From positions 124,001-188,000 of the forward strand of contig NZ_JACVVP010000005.1 of NCBI RefSeq assembly GCF_014534745.1: a stretch of 64,000 nt of DNA, written 5' to 3'. The notes below the pieces were generated by a model, which was given only the letters and a program-made list of their open reading frames with translations, did no database searches and was not told where the DNA came from. Shown here piece by piece: positions 17,852 through 26,182 of the stretch. This stretch comes from Flammeovirga sp. EKP202 (lineage in GTDB: Bacteria; Bacteroidota; Bacteroidia; Cytophagales; Flammeovirgaceae). A program made the position numbers and the translations under genes. Every line of letters begins with the position of its first letter. Within the stretch, counting starts at the first letter, position 1.

Positions 17852-18892
17852 ATGGAAAAAATGTACACTTATATATTGATAATTTTATCCTACTCCCTTA
17901 TTCAAGGGTGTACTGCTGTAGAGCAGAAGAAGGATATCAGTGTACAGACCATTCCTAATGTGATTATTACTACCGATATCAATAATGAATCATTTTCTAC
18001 TACTGATGAGCATGCCTTAATCTATTTATTATGGCATCTAAATAATGTTAGACTTCAATCAGTAGTCATGGAGGAATTTAACATTTATGGAGAAAAGAAA
18101 TTGGAAAGTATCTTAAAATGTTATGCTGAAGATTTCCATAATCCATCACATTCTTTCCAAGAAAATAACTTTCCAGCACCTAACGCCATCCAACAACTTA
18201 TAGTAAAAGGAGAGGATGCAGGTACAAAGAAAATCATACGTCTTTCAAGACAAAATAGAGAAACACCTCTTTACATATTAGTCATGGGAAGTATGAAACC
18301 GATTAAAGAAGCATTATTTCTTGCCCCTGACATTACTCAAAATATAAGAGTAATTTCTGTAGGAACAGGCATCAAACCTCCCAACGAGGATGTTTGTGGC
18401 AACTTAAACTGGAACGGATGGGGAAGAACAGAAATCTTTGAAAGGTTTACAGATTTATGGTGGATTGAGAACGACTGGGCCTTCAAAGGAATGTCAGAGG
18501 GTAAAGCACCCACGGCATATTACAACAATGTCATTAACTACGGAGCCTTGGGAAAATATTTGACCGAGAGCAAAATACAAACAATAAACCTTGAGGAAGC
18601 CATTCCTATCATGTTTTTGATTGATTCCAATATCAATGTGAATCACCCAGAATTTGGAGGTTGGACTGGAAACTACATCAAACCGTTTCCGGTGGAAAGA
18701 CCCAATTATTGGGTAGACAGAGCAAAGACCAAGAAATGGAATTATCGAAAACCATGTAACTCCTGGGATTTGGCGGATCAAGTGTTGGAGGAACGTAAAA
18801 CGAACATCATCCTCAGACGAGATGATATGTTTTCGTCCCTATTGTCTAAACTAAACAAACTTTATTCTCCAGCAGCAAGGGAGAACAGTTAA
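17852..18892 (+). CDS. Nucleoside-hydrolase-like (DUF1593-type) lipoprotein
   Basis: This 346-residue protein has an N-terminal lipobox (IQGC, cysteine 20). The mature part starts with PNVIITTDINNESFSTTDEHALIYLLWH. That is the position and pattern of the RVVISTDIGNEPDD-type opening strand in nucleoside-hydrolase-like proteins associated with glycan degradation, though the double aspartate is altered. LYILVMGSMKPIKEAL and IRVISVGTG continue the Rossmann-like fold, and DSNINVNHPEFGGWTGNY is typical of the same family. Its reaction on glycans is not established. It is the first gene of the plus-strand mannan operon, 23 bases before the GH26 gene, so a role in releasing or trimming mannan side groups is possible. 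Confidence 0.65.
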   Translation: MEKMYTYILIILSYSLIQGCTAVEQKKDISVQTIPNVIITTDINNESFSTTDEHALIYLLWHLNNVRLQSVVMEEFNIYGEKKLESILKCYAEDFHNPSHSFQENNFPAPNAIQQLIVKGEDAGTKKIIRLSRQNRETPLYILVMGSMKPIKEALFLAPDITQNIRVISVGTGIKPPNEDVCGNLNWNGWGRTEIFERFTDLWWIENDWAFKGMSEGKAPTAYYNNVINYGALGKYLTESKIQTINLEEAIPIMFLIDSNINVNHPEFGGWTGNYIKPFPVERPNYWVDRAKTKKWNYRKPCNSWDLADQVLEERKTNIILRRDDMFSSLLSKLNKLYSPAARENS

Positions 18893-18915
18893 AGCATTTT
18901 TTAAATTATACGATA

Positions 18916-20046
18916 ATGAAAAAGATTTTACTTATTTCTTTTCTGTATGGTTTCTTCTCTATTGGAACTAACGCTACCAATACGAATGAAGATCCAAAAC
19001 CGAATGATAAGAAAGCAACAAAAGCGACAATAGCGCTTTACCAACAATTAAATAGTGTTTCTCAAAACGGGCAGACAATCTTTGGACATCAAGATGACTT
19101 GGCTTATGGTTACCATTGGTGGGGCAATAACTCTGATGTCAAACAGGTCACTGGTGATTATCCTGGGCTTTATGGCTGGGATATGGGTGAAATTGGAAAC
19201 GAAAAGAATTTGGATGATGTGCTTTTCGAAGACATCAAAAAATACATTAAAGAAGCATATGCTAGAGGAGGTGTGACTACTTTAAGCTGGCACATGATCA
19301 ACTTAAAAGAACAATCAAGTTCTTGGGATACAACAAGAGTGGTGCACGAAATGCTGAAAGGTGGAAAATACCATAAAGACTTTATCAAGAAGTTGGATTT
19401 ATTCGCCGATTTTGTCAATGATTTGGAAGTGAACGGAGAGAAAATTCCATTACTTTTTAGACCATGGCATGAGCACAATGGTTCATGGTTTTGGTGGGGT
19501 GGTAAAAATGTTTCGATTGAAGATTACAAATCGCTTTGGCAATTTACGGTGGAATATTTAAGAGATAAAAAGAAGATTCACCATTTGATTTATGTGTACT
19601 CTACTGATGCTTTCCAAACGCAAGAGGAATATTTAGAAAGATACCCTGGTGATGAGTATGTAGATGTTTTAGGATTTGATGATTATGGTGCATTCAGATC
19701 ATATGCAGATGAAGCAAGGGAACAATGGATCATCAATGAATTAGAAATTGTAGCAAAGCTTGCTGATGAGAAACGTAAAATTTGTGCCTTCACCGAATCA
19801 GGTTTAGAGGCAGTGACAGACGATACTTTCTTTACGCAGAAATTGCTTCCAAAATTAAATCACAATAAATGGACGAAAAAAGCCGCTTATGTGATGCTTT
19901 GGAGAAACGCCAACTATCAAAAAGAGCAGAGAGATCATTTCTATGTACCTTATAAAGGACATTCTTCTGCTAAAGACTTTATCCAATTTACGGAAGACCC
20001 TAGTATCCTCTTAGAGTCTGATTTTATGAAAATGAAAGAGAATTAA
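18916..20046 (+). CDS. manA: GH26 endo-beta-1,4-mannanase
   Basis: This 376-residue secreted enzyme has a signal peptide (about residues 1-21). The GH26 signatures are GHQDDLAYGYHWWG near the start, LLFRPWHEHNGSWFWWG with the acid/base glutamate near residue 185, and the nucleophile in CAFTESGLE near 294. VDVLGFDDYG lies between them. GH26 enzymes of this size cut beta-1,4-mannan, often to mannobiose. The order GH26, symporter, GH130, epimerase matches the characterised Bacteroides fragilis mannan pathway, in which the GH26 enzyme makes mannobiose for transport. The symporter start is only 14 bases downstream. There is no lipobox, so the enzyme is periplasmic or secreted. Confidence 0.95.
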   Translation: MKKILLISFLYGFFSIGTNATNTNEDPKPNDKKATKATIALYQQLNSVSQNGQTIFGHQDDLAYGYHWWGNNSDVKQVTGDYPGLYGWDMGEIGNEKNLDDVLFEDIKKYIKEAYARGGVTTLSWHMINLKEQSSSWDTTRVVHEMLKGGKYHKDFIKKLDLFADFVNDLEVNGEKIPLLFRPWHEHNGSWFWWGGKNVSIEDYKSLWQFTVEYLRDKKKIHHLIYVYSTDAFQTQEEYLERYPGDEYVDVLGFDDYGAFRSYADEAREQWIINELEIVAKLADEKRKICAFTESGLEAVTDDTFFTQKLLPKLNHNKWTKKAAYVMLWRNANYQKEQRDHFYVPYKGHSSAKDFIQFTEDPSILLESDFMKMKEN

Positions 20047-20060
20047 TCAACGAACTCATT

Positions 20061-21944
20061 ATGCAACTCGAAATCTTAGATCTGATCATTATTGGGCTTT
20101 ATCTGCTATCAACAGTGGTGATTGGTATTTATCTGAAAAAACAAGCCTCCAAAAACATGGAATCGTATTTCCTAGGAGGTAACTCTTTGCCATGGTACAT
20201 GTTGGGCTTGTCTAACGCTTCCGGAATGTTTGATATTTCGGGTACAATGTGGATGGTGTATTTATGCTTTGTTTATGGCTTGAAAAGCGTATGGATACCA
20301 TGGTTATGGCCAGCTTTCAATCAGATATTCTTAATGATTTATTTATCAATCTGGTTGAGAAGATCAAACGTACTAACAGGTGCGGAATGGATCAGAACTC
20401 GTTTTGGTGATGGTACAGGAGGAAAGCTATCACATATGGTAGTGGTATTCTTTGCCATCTTAAGTTGTCTTGGCTTCTTGTCTTACGGATTTATTGGAAT
20501 TGGTAAGTTCATCGAAATCTTCATTCCATGGTCGTATGTAGGACAGTTTATGCCATTTGAACTAACGGCTGAGCAAGTACCTTACGCTTACGGTATTTTA
20601 TTCACTACCATTGCAACTTTTTATGTAGTAATGGGCGGTATGTTGTCCATTGTTTGGACGGATGTAATGCAGTTTGGAATCATGACCGTTTCTGCTTTGG
20701 TGATTGCAGGAATTGCAATGAACCAAGTAGATGCAGAAACATTGATGGGCATGGTACCCGAAGGATGGGATTCGCCATTATTCAACTATGATTTGGATAT
20801 GGACTGGTCGGCTTACATTCCTTCTGTAAATGAAAAAATGGAAAGCGATGGTTTCACACCTTTCTCTATCTTCTTTATGATGATGTTGTTCAAAGGATTC
20901 TTCGCTTCAATGGCAGGTCCAGCACCAAACTTTGATATGCAGAAAATCTTATCCACAAAGTCACCAAAAGAGGCGGCAAAAATGAGTGGTTTCGTATCAG
21001 CGGTAATGTTCTTGCCAAGGTACTTGATGATTGGTGGTTTCACGATTTTAGCTGTTGTTTATTTCAGCGGAGACATCAATCAGGCGGGCAGTGGTTTTGA
21101 TTTTGAAAACATCTTACCAATGGCCATCAAGGAATTCGTCCCATCAGGTTTAATGGGCTTATTATTGGCGGGTTTATTAGCAGCTTTTATGTCCACTTTT
21201 GCCTCAACAGTCAACGCCGCACCCGCTTACTTAGTCAATGATATCTACTTAAGATATATCAATCCAAAAGCAAGTGGTAAACTACAAATGAGAGCAAGTT
21301 ATATCATTTCTGCAGCGGTAGTAGTGATCAGTACTATCATAGGTTTGTATGTTGAAAATATTAATTCTGTATTACAGTGGATTGTGTCTGCATTATATGG
21401 CGGATATATTGCGGCCAACTTCCTGAAATGGCATTGGTGGAGATTCAATGGTCATGGCTTCTTCTGGGGAATGGCAGCAGGTATTGCCGCTTCAATGATC
21501 TTCCCATTAGTATTTAAAGAAACATTAGAACTGTATTACTTCCCTGTACTTTTTGCAGTGTCACTGATCGGTTCAGTAGCAGGTACTTTGCTGACGAAAC
21601 CAACGGAAGAAAAGACATTGATCAATTTCTACAAGACCGTAAAACCTTGGGGATTCTGGGGGCCAATCAAACGTAAAGTGATGGCACACGATCCAAACTT
21701 TGAAGGAAATAAAGATTTCAAAAAAGATATGTTCAATGTAGTGATCGGAATCGTATGGCAATCAATGCTGACATTACTTCCACTTTACATTGTGATCAAA
21801 GAAGAAATGGGTATTCTTTCAACCGGAGCGATATTGATCATTACCACTTTAATCTTAAAGAAAAATTGGTATGACAAACTTCCTGAGGAAGCACCGAAAG
21901 TACCAGATAGCATTGAAGATAAGGATTTAGTAGAGGCGAATTAG
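20061..21944 (+). CDS. SSS-family sodium/solute symporter, probable mannobiose transporter
   Basis: This 627-residue inner-membrane protein has about 14-15 predicted membrane helices. It shows sodium:solute symporter (SSF) features: ESYFLGGNSLPWYMLGLSNASGMFDISGTMWMVYL near the N terminus, MGGMLSIVWTDVMQFGIM, and GLLLAGLLAAFMSTFASTVNAAPAYLVNDIYLRYI in the core. It is longer than the usual ~500 residues because of extra C-terminal helices. Its place between GH26 and GH130 matches the sugar transporter of the B. fragilis mannan pathway. Mannobiose as substrate is inferred from context. Confidence 0.9.
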   Translation: MQLEILDLIIIGLYLLSTVVIGIYLKKQASKNMESYFLGGNSLPWYMLGLSNASGMFDISGTMWMVYLCFVYGLKSVWIPWLWPAFNQIFLMIYLSIWLRRSNVLTGAEWIRTRFGDGTGGKLSHMVVVFFAILSCLGFLSYGFIGIGKFIEIFIPWSYVGQFMPFELTAEQVPYAYGILFTTIATFYVVMGGMLSIVWTDVMQFGIMTVSALVIAGIAMNQVDAETLMGMVPEGWDSPLFNYDLDMDWSAYIPSVNEKMESDGFTPFSIFFMMMLFKGFFASMAGPAPNFDMQKILSTKSPKEAAKMSGFVSAVMFLPRYLMIGGFTILAVVYFSGDINQAGSGFDFENILPMAIKEFVPSGLMGLLLAGLLAAFMSTFASTVNAAPAYLVNDIYLRYINPKASGKLQMRASYIISAAVVVISTIIGLYVENINSVLQWIVSALYGGYIAANFLKWHWWRFNGHGFFWGMAAGIAASMIFPLVFKETLELYYFPVLFAVSLIGSVAGTLLTKPTEEKTLINFYKTVKPWGFWGPIKRKVMAHDPNFEGNKDFKKDMFNVVIGIVWQSMLTLLPLYIVIKEEMGILSTGAILIITTLILKKNWYDKLPEEAPKVPDSIEDKDLVEAN

Positions 21945-21989
21945 ATGAACAGACAGGCAACTTAGAATGAGCTGGGAATAAATACTCCA

Positions 21990-22077
21990 TCAACACTTTA
22001 GTGTTGACTACGTTGCCAAACTTCAAGACTTCAGTCTTGATTGTTTGGTTTACCACTTGCCCATAGTTTTAACTATG
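21990..22077. repeat. Three tandem small hairpins between symporter and GH130 genes
   Basis: Three perfect 7-base-stem palindromes follow each other: TCAACAC with GTGTTGA (21990-22007), TCAAGAC with GTCTTGA (22023-22040, inside an outer CCAAAC/GTTTGG pair) and CATAGTT with AACTATG (22062-22077). Loops are 2-4 bases and no T run follows. They may stabilise or attenuate the transcript. Confidence 0.65.
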
Positions 22078-22133
22078 TTGCACGCTCTAACAATTACATA
22101 TAAAAGAGACAAAAAGAAATAAAGAATAATACA

Positions 22134-23342
22134 ATGAACTTTAAAGAGAAATTAACCGGATTAATTGAAAAACAAGAAGCATTATTAAGTAAAACAAATC
22201 AACCTGCAGATGCTTACAATGGTATTTTTACTAAATACGAAAACCCTATACTTACAGCAGACCATACCCCATTATATTGGAGGTTTGATTTAAACGAAAC
22301 TTCAAATCCTCATCTTCAAGAGCGTATTGGTATGAATGCCACTTTCAATGCCGGAGCCATTCGTTTTAATGGAAAATATGTATTGATGGTAAGAGTAGAA
22401 GGCGTGGATAGAAAGTCATTTTTTGCAGTAGCAGAAAGCGATAATGGTATTGACAACTTCCGTTTTTGGGATAAGCCCGTATTAATGCCGGAAACAGAAG
22501 AGCCAGATACAAATGTGTACGATATGCGTCTAACGCAACACGAAGATGGTTGGATCTATGGTATTTTCTGTACAGAAAGAAAAGACCCTAATGCTCCAGC
22601 AGGTGATACTTCTTCGGCAGTAGCGGCAGCAGGAATTGTTCGTACAAAAGACTTGGTGAACTTTGAGCGCCTTCCAGATTTGATTTCTTACTCAGGTCAA
22701 CAAAGAAATGTTGTATTGCATCCGGAATTTGTAGATGGAAAATACGCTTTATATACAAGACCTCAAGATGGTTTTATTGATACAGGTTCAGGCGGAGGAA
22801 TCGCTTGGGGATTGACAGACTCGATGGAGAAAGCAGAAGTGAAAGAGGAAAGAGTAATTGAGCCAAAAATCTACCATACGATCAAAGAAGTGAAAAATGG
22901 CCAAGGTCCCGCACCGATCAAAACTTCCGAAGGTTGGTTGCATCTAGCACACGGCGTAAGAAACACAGCAGCTGGACTTCGTTATGTATTGTATATGTTC
23001 ATGACTTCACTAGAAGATCCGACAAAAGTAACACATCGTCCAGCTGGTCATTTCATCGCTCCACTAGGTGAAGAAAGAGTAGGTGACGTATCTAACGTAG
23101 CCTTTGCCAACGGATGGATTGCAGATGAGAGTGGTGAAGTAAAAATCTATTATGCATCATCAGATACAAGAATGCATGTAGCGACATCAACAATTGATCA
23201 ACTGGTGGATTACTGCAAAAACACACCAGAAGATGGTTATCGTTCGGTAACTTCAGTGCAGACCATTCATGATATGGTAGAGAAAAATGAAAAAATGATA
23301 GAGGAATTGGGACTTACAATTCCAAACAGACAAACAGTTTAA
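22134..23342 (+). CDS. mgp: GH130 4-O-beta-D-mannosyl-D-glucose phosphorylase
   Basis: This 402-residue cytoplasmic enzyme has no signal peptide. Family GH130 is shown by [20 protein letters not shown], the [10 protein letters not shown] block with the proposed general-acid aspartate, [20 protein letters not shown] and [11 protein letters not shown], which contribute sugar and phosphate contacts. Length and motifs fit the mannosylglucose phosphorylase subgroup. That subgroup converts mannosyl-1,4-glucose and phosphate to mannose 1-phosphate and glucose. The adjacent 2-epimerase supplies the substrate from mannobiose, and this pairing is the strongest argument for the specificity. A mannobiose- or mannan-oligosaccharide phosphorylase is the alternative. 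Confidence 0.93.
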   Translation: MNFKEKLTGLIEKQEALLSKTNQPADAYNGIFTKYENPILTADHTPLYWRFDLNETSNPHLQERIGMNATFNAGAIRFNGKYVLMVRVEGVDRKSFFAVAESDNGIDNFRFWDKPVLMPETEEPDTNVYDMRLTQHEDGWIYGIFCTERKDPNAPAGDTSSAVAAAGIVRTKDLVNFERLPDLISYSGQQRNVVLHPEFVDGKYALYTRPQDGFIDTGSGGGIAWGLTDSMEKAEVKEERVIEPKIYHTIKEVKNGQGPAPIKTSEGWLHLAHGVRNTAAGLRYVLYMFMTSLEDPTKVTHRPAGHFIAPLGEERVGDVSNVAFANGWIADESGEVKIYYASSDTRMHVATSTIDQLVDYCKNTPEDGYRSVTSVQTIHDMVEKNEKMIEELGLTIPNRQTV

Positions 23343-23402
23343 AGTAAGAGTGAAGTACCAAAATAAAGGGTACAAAATAGTAGTGTGATTCGCGTAAAGT
23401 AG

Positions 23403-23423
23403 GGACGTTTTATTAAAACGTCC
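23403..23423. repeat. Dispersed palindrome, copy 1
   Basis: GGACGTTTTA and TAAAACGTCC flank a single T. The same 10-base arms recur at 34953-34973. Here an outer GTGATTC/GAATCAC pair encloses the palindrome. It lies in the 213-base gap between the GH130 and epimerase genes, so it should fold in the operon transcript. Confidence 0.75.
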
Positions 23424-23555
23424 TCATGAATCACAACATAACTCCTCTTATTTAGAGGCATTTTCAGAAAAACATTTAGTAGAGAATATGGAGAGGGGAG
23501 AGATTTTTTTGACTCTTCCTTCTTTCTTCAAACAAGCCATAAATTTTTGATAAAA

Positions 23556-24764
23556 ATGATAGACTCGTTCAAAACAGCATTAGAGAAAGAATTGACAGAC
23601 GGAATATTAAAATATTGGTCAGAACAAACCATAGATCACAAAAATGGAGGGTTTTATGGTCAGATTTCCTATGATAATAAAGTAAATGCAGAAGCGGACA
23701 AAGGTGCCATTATGCATGCTAGAATTTTATGGACTTTTGCGTCAGCATACCGTCAGTTAGGAGATAAAAAATATTTGGAAATTTGCGATTATGCTTATGA
23801 GTATATTAAGGCAAATTTCTTAGATGAGAAAAATGGTGGCGTGTTTTGGATGGTCGATTATTTAGGAAATAAAGTAGATGGAAAGAAGCAGATTTATGCG
23901 AATGCTTTTGTGATCTATGCCTTTTCAGAATACGCATTGGCAAAAGGGATCATTGAGCCATTGGAATTGGCTTTGAATATTTTTCAAGACATTGAAGAGC
24001 ATTCTTTTGATAAAGAGTTGAATGGTTATTTTGAAGCATATACAGAAGAGTGGGTGTTGATGGAAGACCTACGATTAAGTGAGAAAGACAAGAACGAAAA
24101 GAAAACAAACAATACACACTTACATATTTTAGAAGCCTATACGACATTATACATCGCTACAAAAAATCAAAAAGTAGGACAACAACTTCGTAATCTAATT
24201 GAATTATTCTTGGATAAAATCTTAGACAACGATACTTATCATTTCAAACTTTTCTTTGATGAAAAATGGACATTGAAATCAGATGAAATCAGCTATGGCC
24301 ATGACATTGAAGGGGCTTGGCTGATTCAGGAAGCGGCTGTAGCATTGGGTGATGAGACACTTTTGGAGAAAGTAAAAGAAGTGGCAGTCAAAATAGCAGA
24401 AGTGACTTTAGCAGAAGGTATAGCAGAGGACGGAGCAATTGTCAATGAAGGTGATCCTTCAGGAATTACAGACACGGATAGACACTGGTGGCCACAGATT
24501 GAAGCCATGGTAGGTTTTATCAATGCTTATGAAAACTCAGACAATGAAGTGTATTTGCAAGCGGCACATCGACTATGGAAATACACGGAAGCCCATTTAA
24601 TCAATAAAGAATTTGGAGAATGGTGGTGGAGAGTGGACGAAAACAACGTTCCTAATTTGGAAGAAGATAAAGTTGGTCCTTGGAAAGCGCCTTATCATAA
24701 TGGCAGGGCGTGTATAGAAGGGATCAAACGCTTTGAGAAAATACAATTAGCACAGACAACATAA
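23556..24764 (+). CDS. Mannobiose/cellobiose 2-epimerase (AGE family)
   Basis: This 402-residue cytoplasmic (alpha/alpha)6-barrel epimerase belongs to the N-acylglucosamine/cellobiose 2-epimerase superfamily. Motifs are HARILWTFASAYR (residues ~32-44), NGGVFWMVDYLG, NTHLHILEAYTTLY, SYGHDIEGAWLIQEA and TDRHWWPQIEAMVGF with the catalytic histidines, then GPWKAPYHNGRACIE. It converts mannobiose to 4-O-beta-mannosyl-glucose for GH130. The ATG at 23556 is preferred to a TTG three codons upstream. It follows GH130 by 213 bases, which hold the dispersed palindrome and another small hairpin. Confidence 0.94.
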   Translation: MIDSFKTALEKELTDGILKYWSEQTIDHKNGGFYGQISYDNKVNAEADKGAIMHARILWTFASAYRQLGDKKYLEICDYAYEYIKANFLDEKNGGVFWMVDYLGNKVDGKKQIYANAFVIYAFSEYALAKGIIEPLELALNIFQDIEEHSFDKELNGYFEAYTEEWVLMEDLRLSEKDKNEKKTNNTHLHILEAYTTLYIATKNQKVGQQLRNLIELFLDKILDNDTYHFKLFFDEKWTLKSDEISYGHDIEGAWLIQEAAVALGDETLLEKVKEVAVKIAEVTLAEGIAEDGAIVNEGDPSGITDTDRHWWPQIEAMVGFINAYENSDNEVYLQAAHRLWKYTEAHLINKEFGEWWWRVDENNVPNLEEDKVGPWKAPYHNGRACIEGIKRFEKIQLAQTT

Positions 24765-24835
24765 ATATTATCATAGAATAATTTTGTACATCATGGTTAA
24801 AACTATGGTGTGCAAAATATCTGAGTTCTAAAAAC

Positions 24836-26182
24836 ATGAATGAAATGAAAAGATTAAATACACTATTACTATTCGTGCTCTTATTGGGAGTATCATGTGT
24901 AAAGCAAACCACGGAGCAAAGCAACTCCGCTAAAAACAACTTTGTAACCATAGAAAATGGAGCCTTAATGCTGAATGGTCAACCTTACTATTTTATGGGT
25001 GCCAATTACTGGTACGGTATGAATATCGGTATGGAAAAATTAGGAGACCGTCAACGTTTGATCAATGAATTGGATCAAATGAAGGCGATGGGAATTACAA
25101 ACTTGAGAATCTTAGCGTCTTCTGAGGGAGATGAAAACCAAGCATTCCAAGTGCATCCAACAATGCAATCTGCTCCAGGAAAATACAATAAAGAAGTGCT
25201 AGAAGGGTTGGACTTTTTCTTAAATGAAATGGGAAAAAGAGAGATGAAAGCAGTGATGGTATTGAACAACTTTTGGACTTGGTCAGGAGGTATGCCACAG
25301 TACTTGCAGTGGGCAGGAAAAGGAGAAGTACCTTATCCTCAAATTTCTCAAGAATGGAGTAAGTTCACGGATTATTCTAAACAGTTTTATGCCAATGAAG
25401 AAGCATCAAAAATGTTTGATGATCACTTGAAAGTCTTGATCACAAGAACAAATTCAGTTTCAGGAGTAAAATACACAGAGGATCCTACCATCATGTCTTG
25501 GCAATTGGCCAATGAGCCAAGAGGTTACAGCGAAGTGGAAGAGTATCATAAATGGATTACAAAAACATCTGCTTTGATCAAATCATTAGATCCAAATCAC
25601 TTAGTTTCTATTGGTTCGGAAGGTGATTCACCAGGACCAGATGCTGGAATTAATCTTTTGAAAGATAGCGATGTAAAAGACATTGATTATGTGACAATTC
25701 ATATTTGGGCTCAAAACTGGGGATGGTATGATCCTGCAAAACCAGAAGAGAAGTTTGAAGAGACGAAGAAAAAAGTAAGAGAATATTTATACAAACATGT
25801 CAATGATGCAAAAGCATTAGGTAAGCCATCAGTATTAGAGGAGTTTGGAATCGCTCGTGATAATGATGATTACTCACCAAATGCCACGACAGTTTGGAGA
25901 GACAAATACTACGGTTTTGTCTTTGATGAAGTATACAAGTTAGCCAAAGAAAATGCTCCAATATATGGAATGAATTTCTGGGCTTACTCAGGTGAAGGAA
26001 GACCTCCAAGACCGAAGGAATTTTGGAAGAAAGGAGACAATTTCTTAGGAGATCCTCCACATGAACCACAAGGATGGTACGGTGTATATGATAAAGACCA
26101 ATCCACTATCCAAGTGATTGATGATTATGCAAAGAAAATGAACGGGTTAACATCAAAAGTGATTGCTGAAAACGCTCAATAA
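24836..26182 (+). CDS. GH5 beta-mannanase lipoprotein (GH5_7-like)
   Basis: This 448-residue protein has a lipobox (GVSC, cysteine about 21), so it is probably exposed on the outer membrane or periplasmic. The clan GH-A barrel runs from ENGALMLNGQPYYFMGANYWYGMN to the C terminus. The acid/base glutamate is in SWQLANEPRG near residue 227, and the nucleophile glutamate is in VLEEFG near 334. MNFWAYSGEGRP follows. The overall pattern is that of the GH5 mannanases with a bulky aromatic cleft (GH5_7 type). The stop overlaps the start of the sulfatase gene in TAATG, which implies translational coupling. Confidence 0.9.
   Translation: MNEMKRLNTLLLFVLLLGVSCVKQTTEQSNSAKNNFVTIENGALMLNGQPYYFMGANYWYGMNIGMEKLGDRQRLINELDQMKAMGITNLRILASSEGDENQAFQVHPTMQSAPGKYNKEVLEGLDFFLNEMGKREMKAVMVLNNFWTWSGGMPQYLQWAGKGEVPYPQISQEWSKFTDYSKQFYANEEASKMFDDHLKVLITRTNSVSGVKYTEDPTIMSWQLANEPRGYSEVEEYHKWITKTSALIKSLDPNHLVSIGSEGDSPGPDAGINLLKDSDVKDIDYVTIHIWAQNWGWYDPAKPEEKFEETKKKVREYLYKHVNDAKALGKPSVLEEFGIARDNDDYSPNATTVWRDKYYGFVFDEVYKLAKENAPIYGMNFWAYSGEGRPPRPKEFWKKGDNFLGDPPHEPQGWYGVYDKDQSTIQVIDDYAKKMNGLTSKVIAENAQ

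Noticed and set aside
21990-22077. The tandem hairpins as a CRISPR array
   Set aside because: The stems differ in sequence, there are only three, and no constant repeat and spacer pattern exists.
23547-23555. TTG start for the epimerase
   Set aside because: ATG 23556 is three codons downstream in frame and fits the family start. The same reasoning rejects TTG at 28215, 45951 and 57086.
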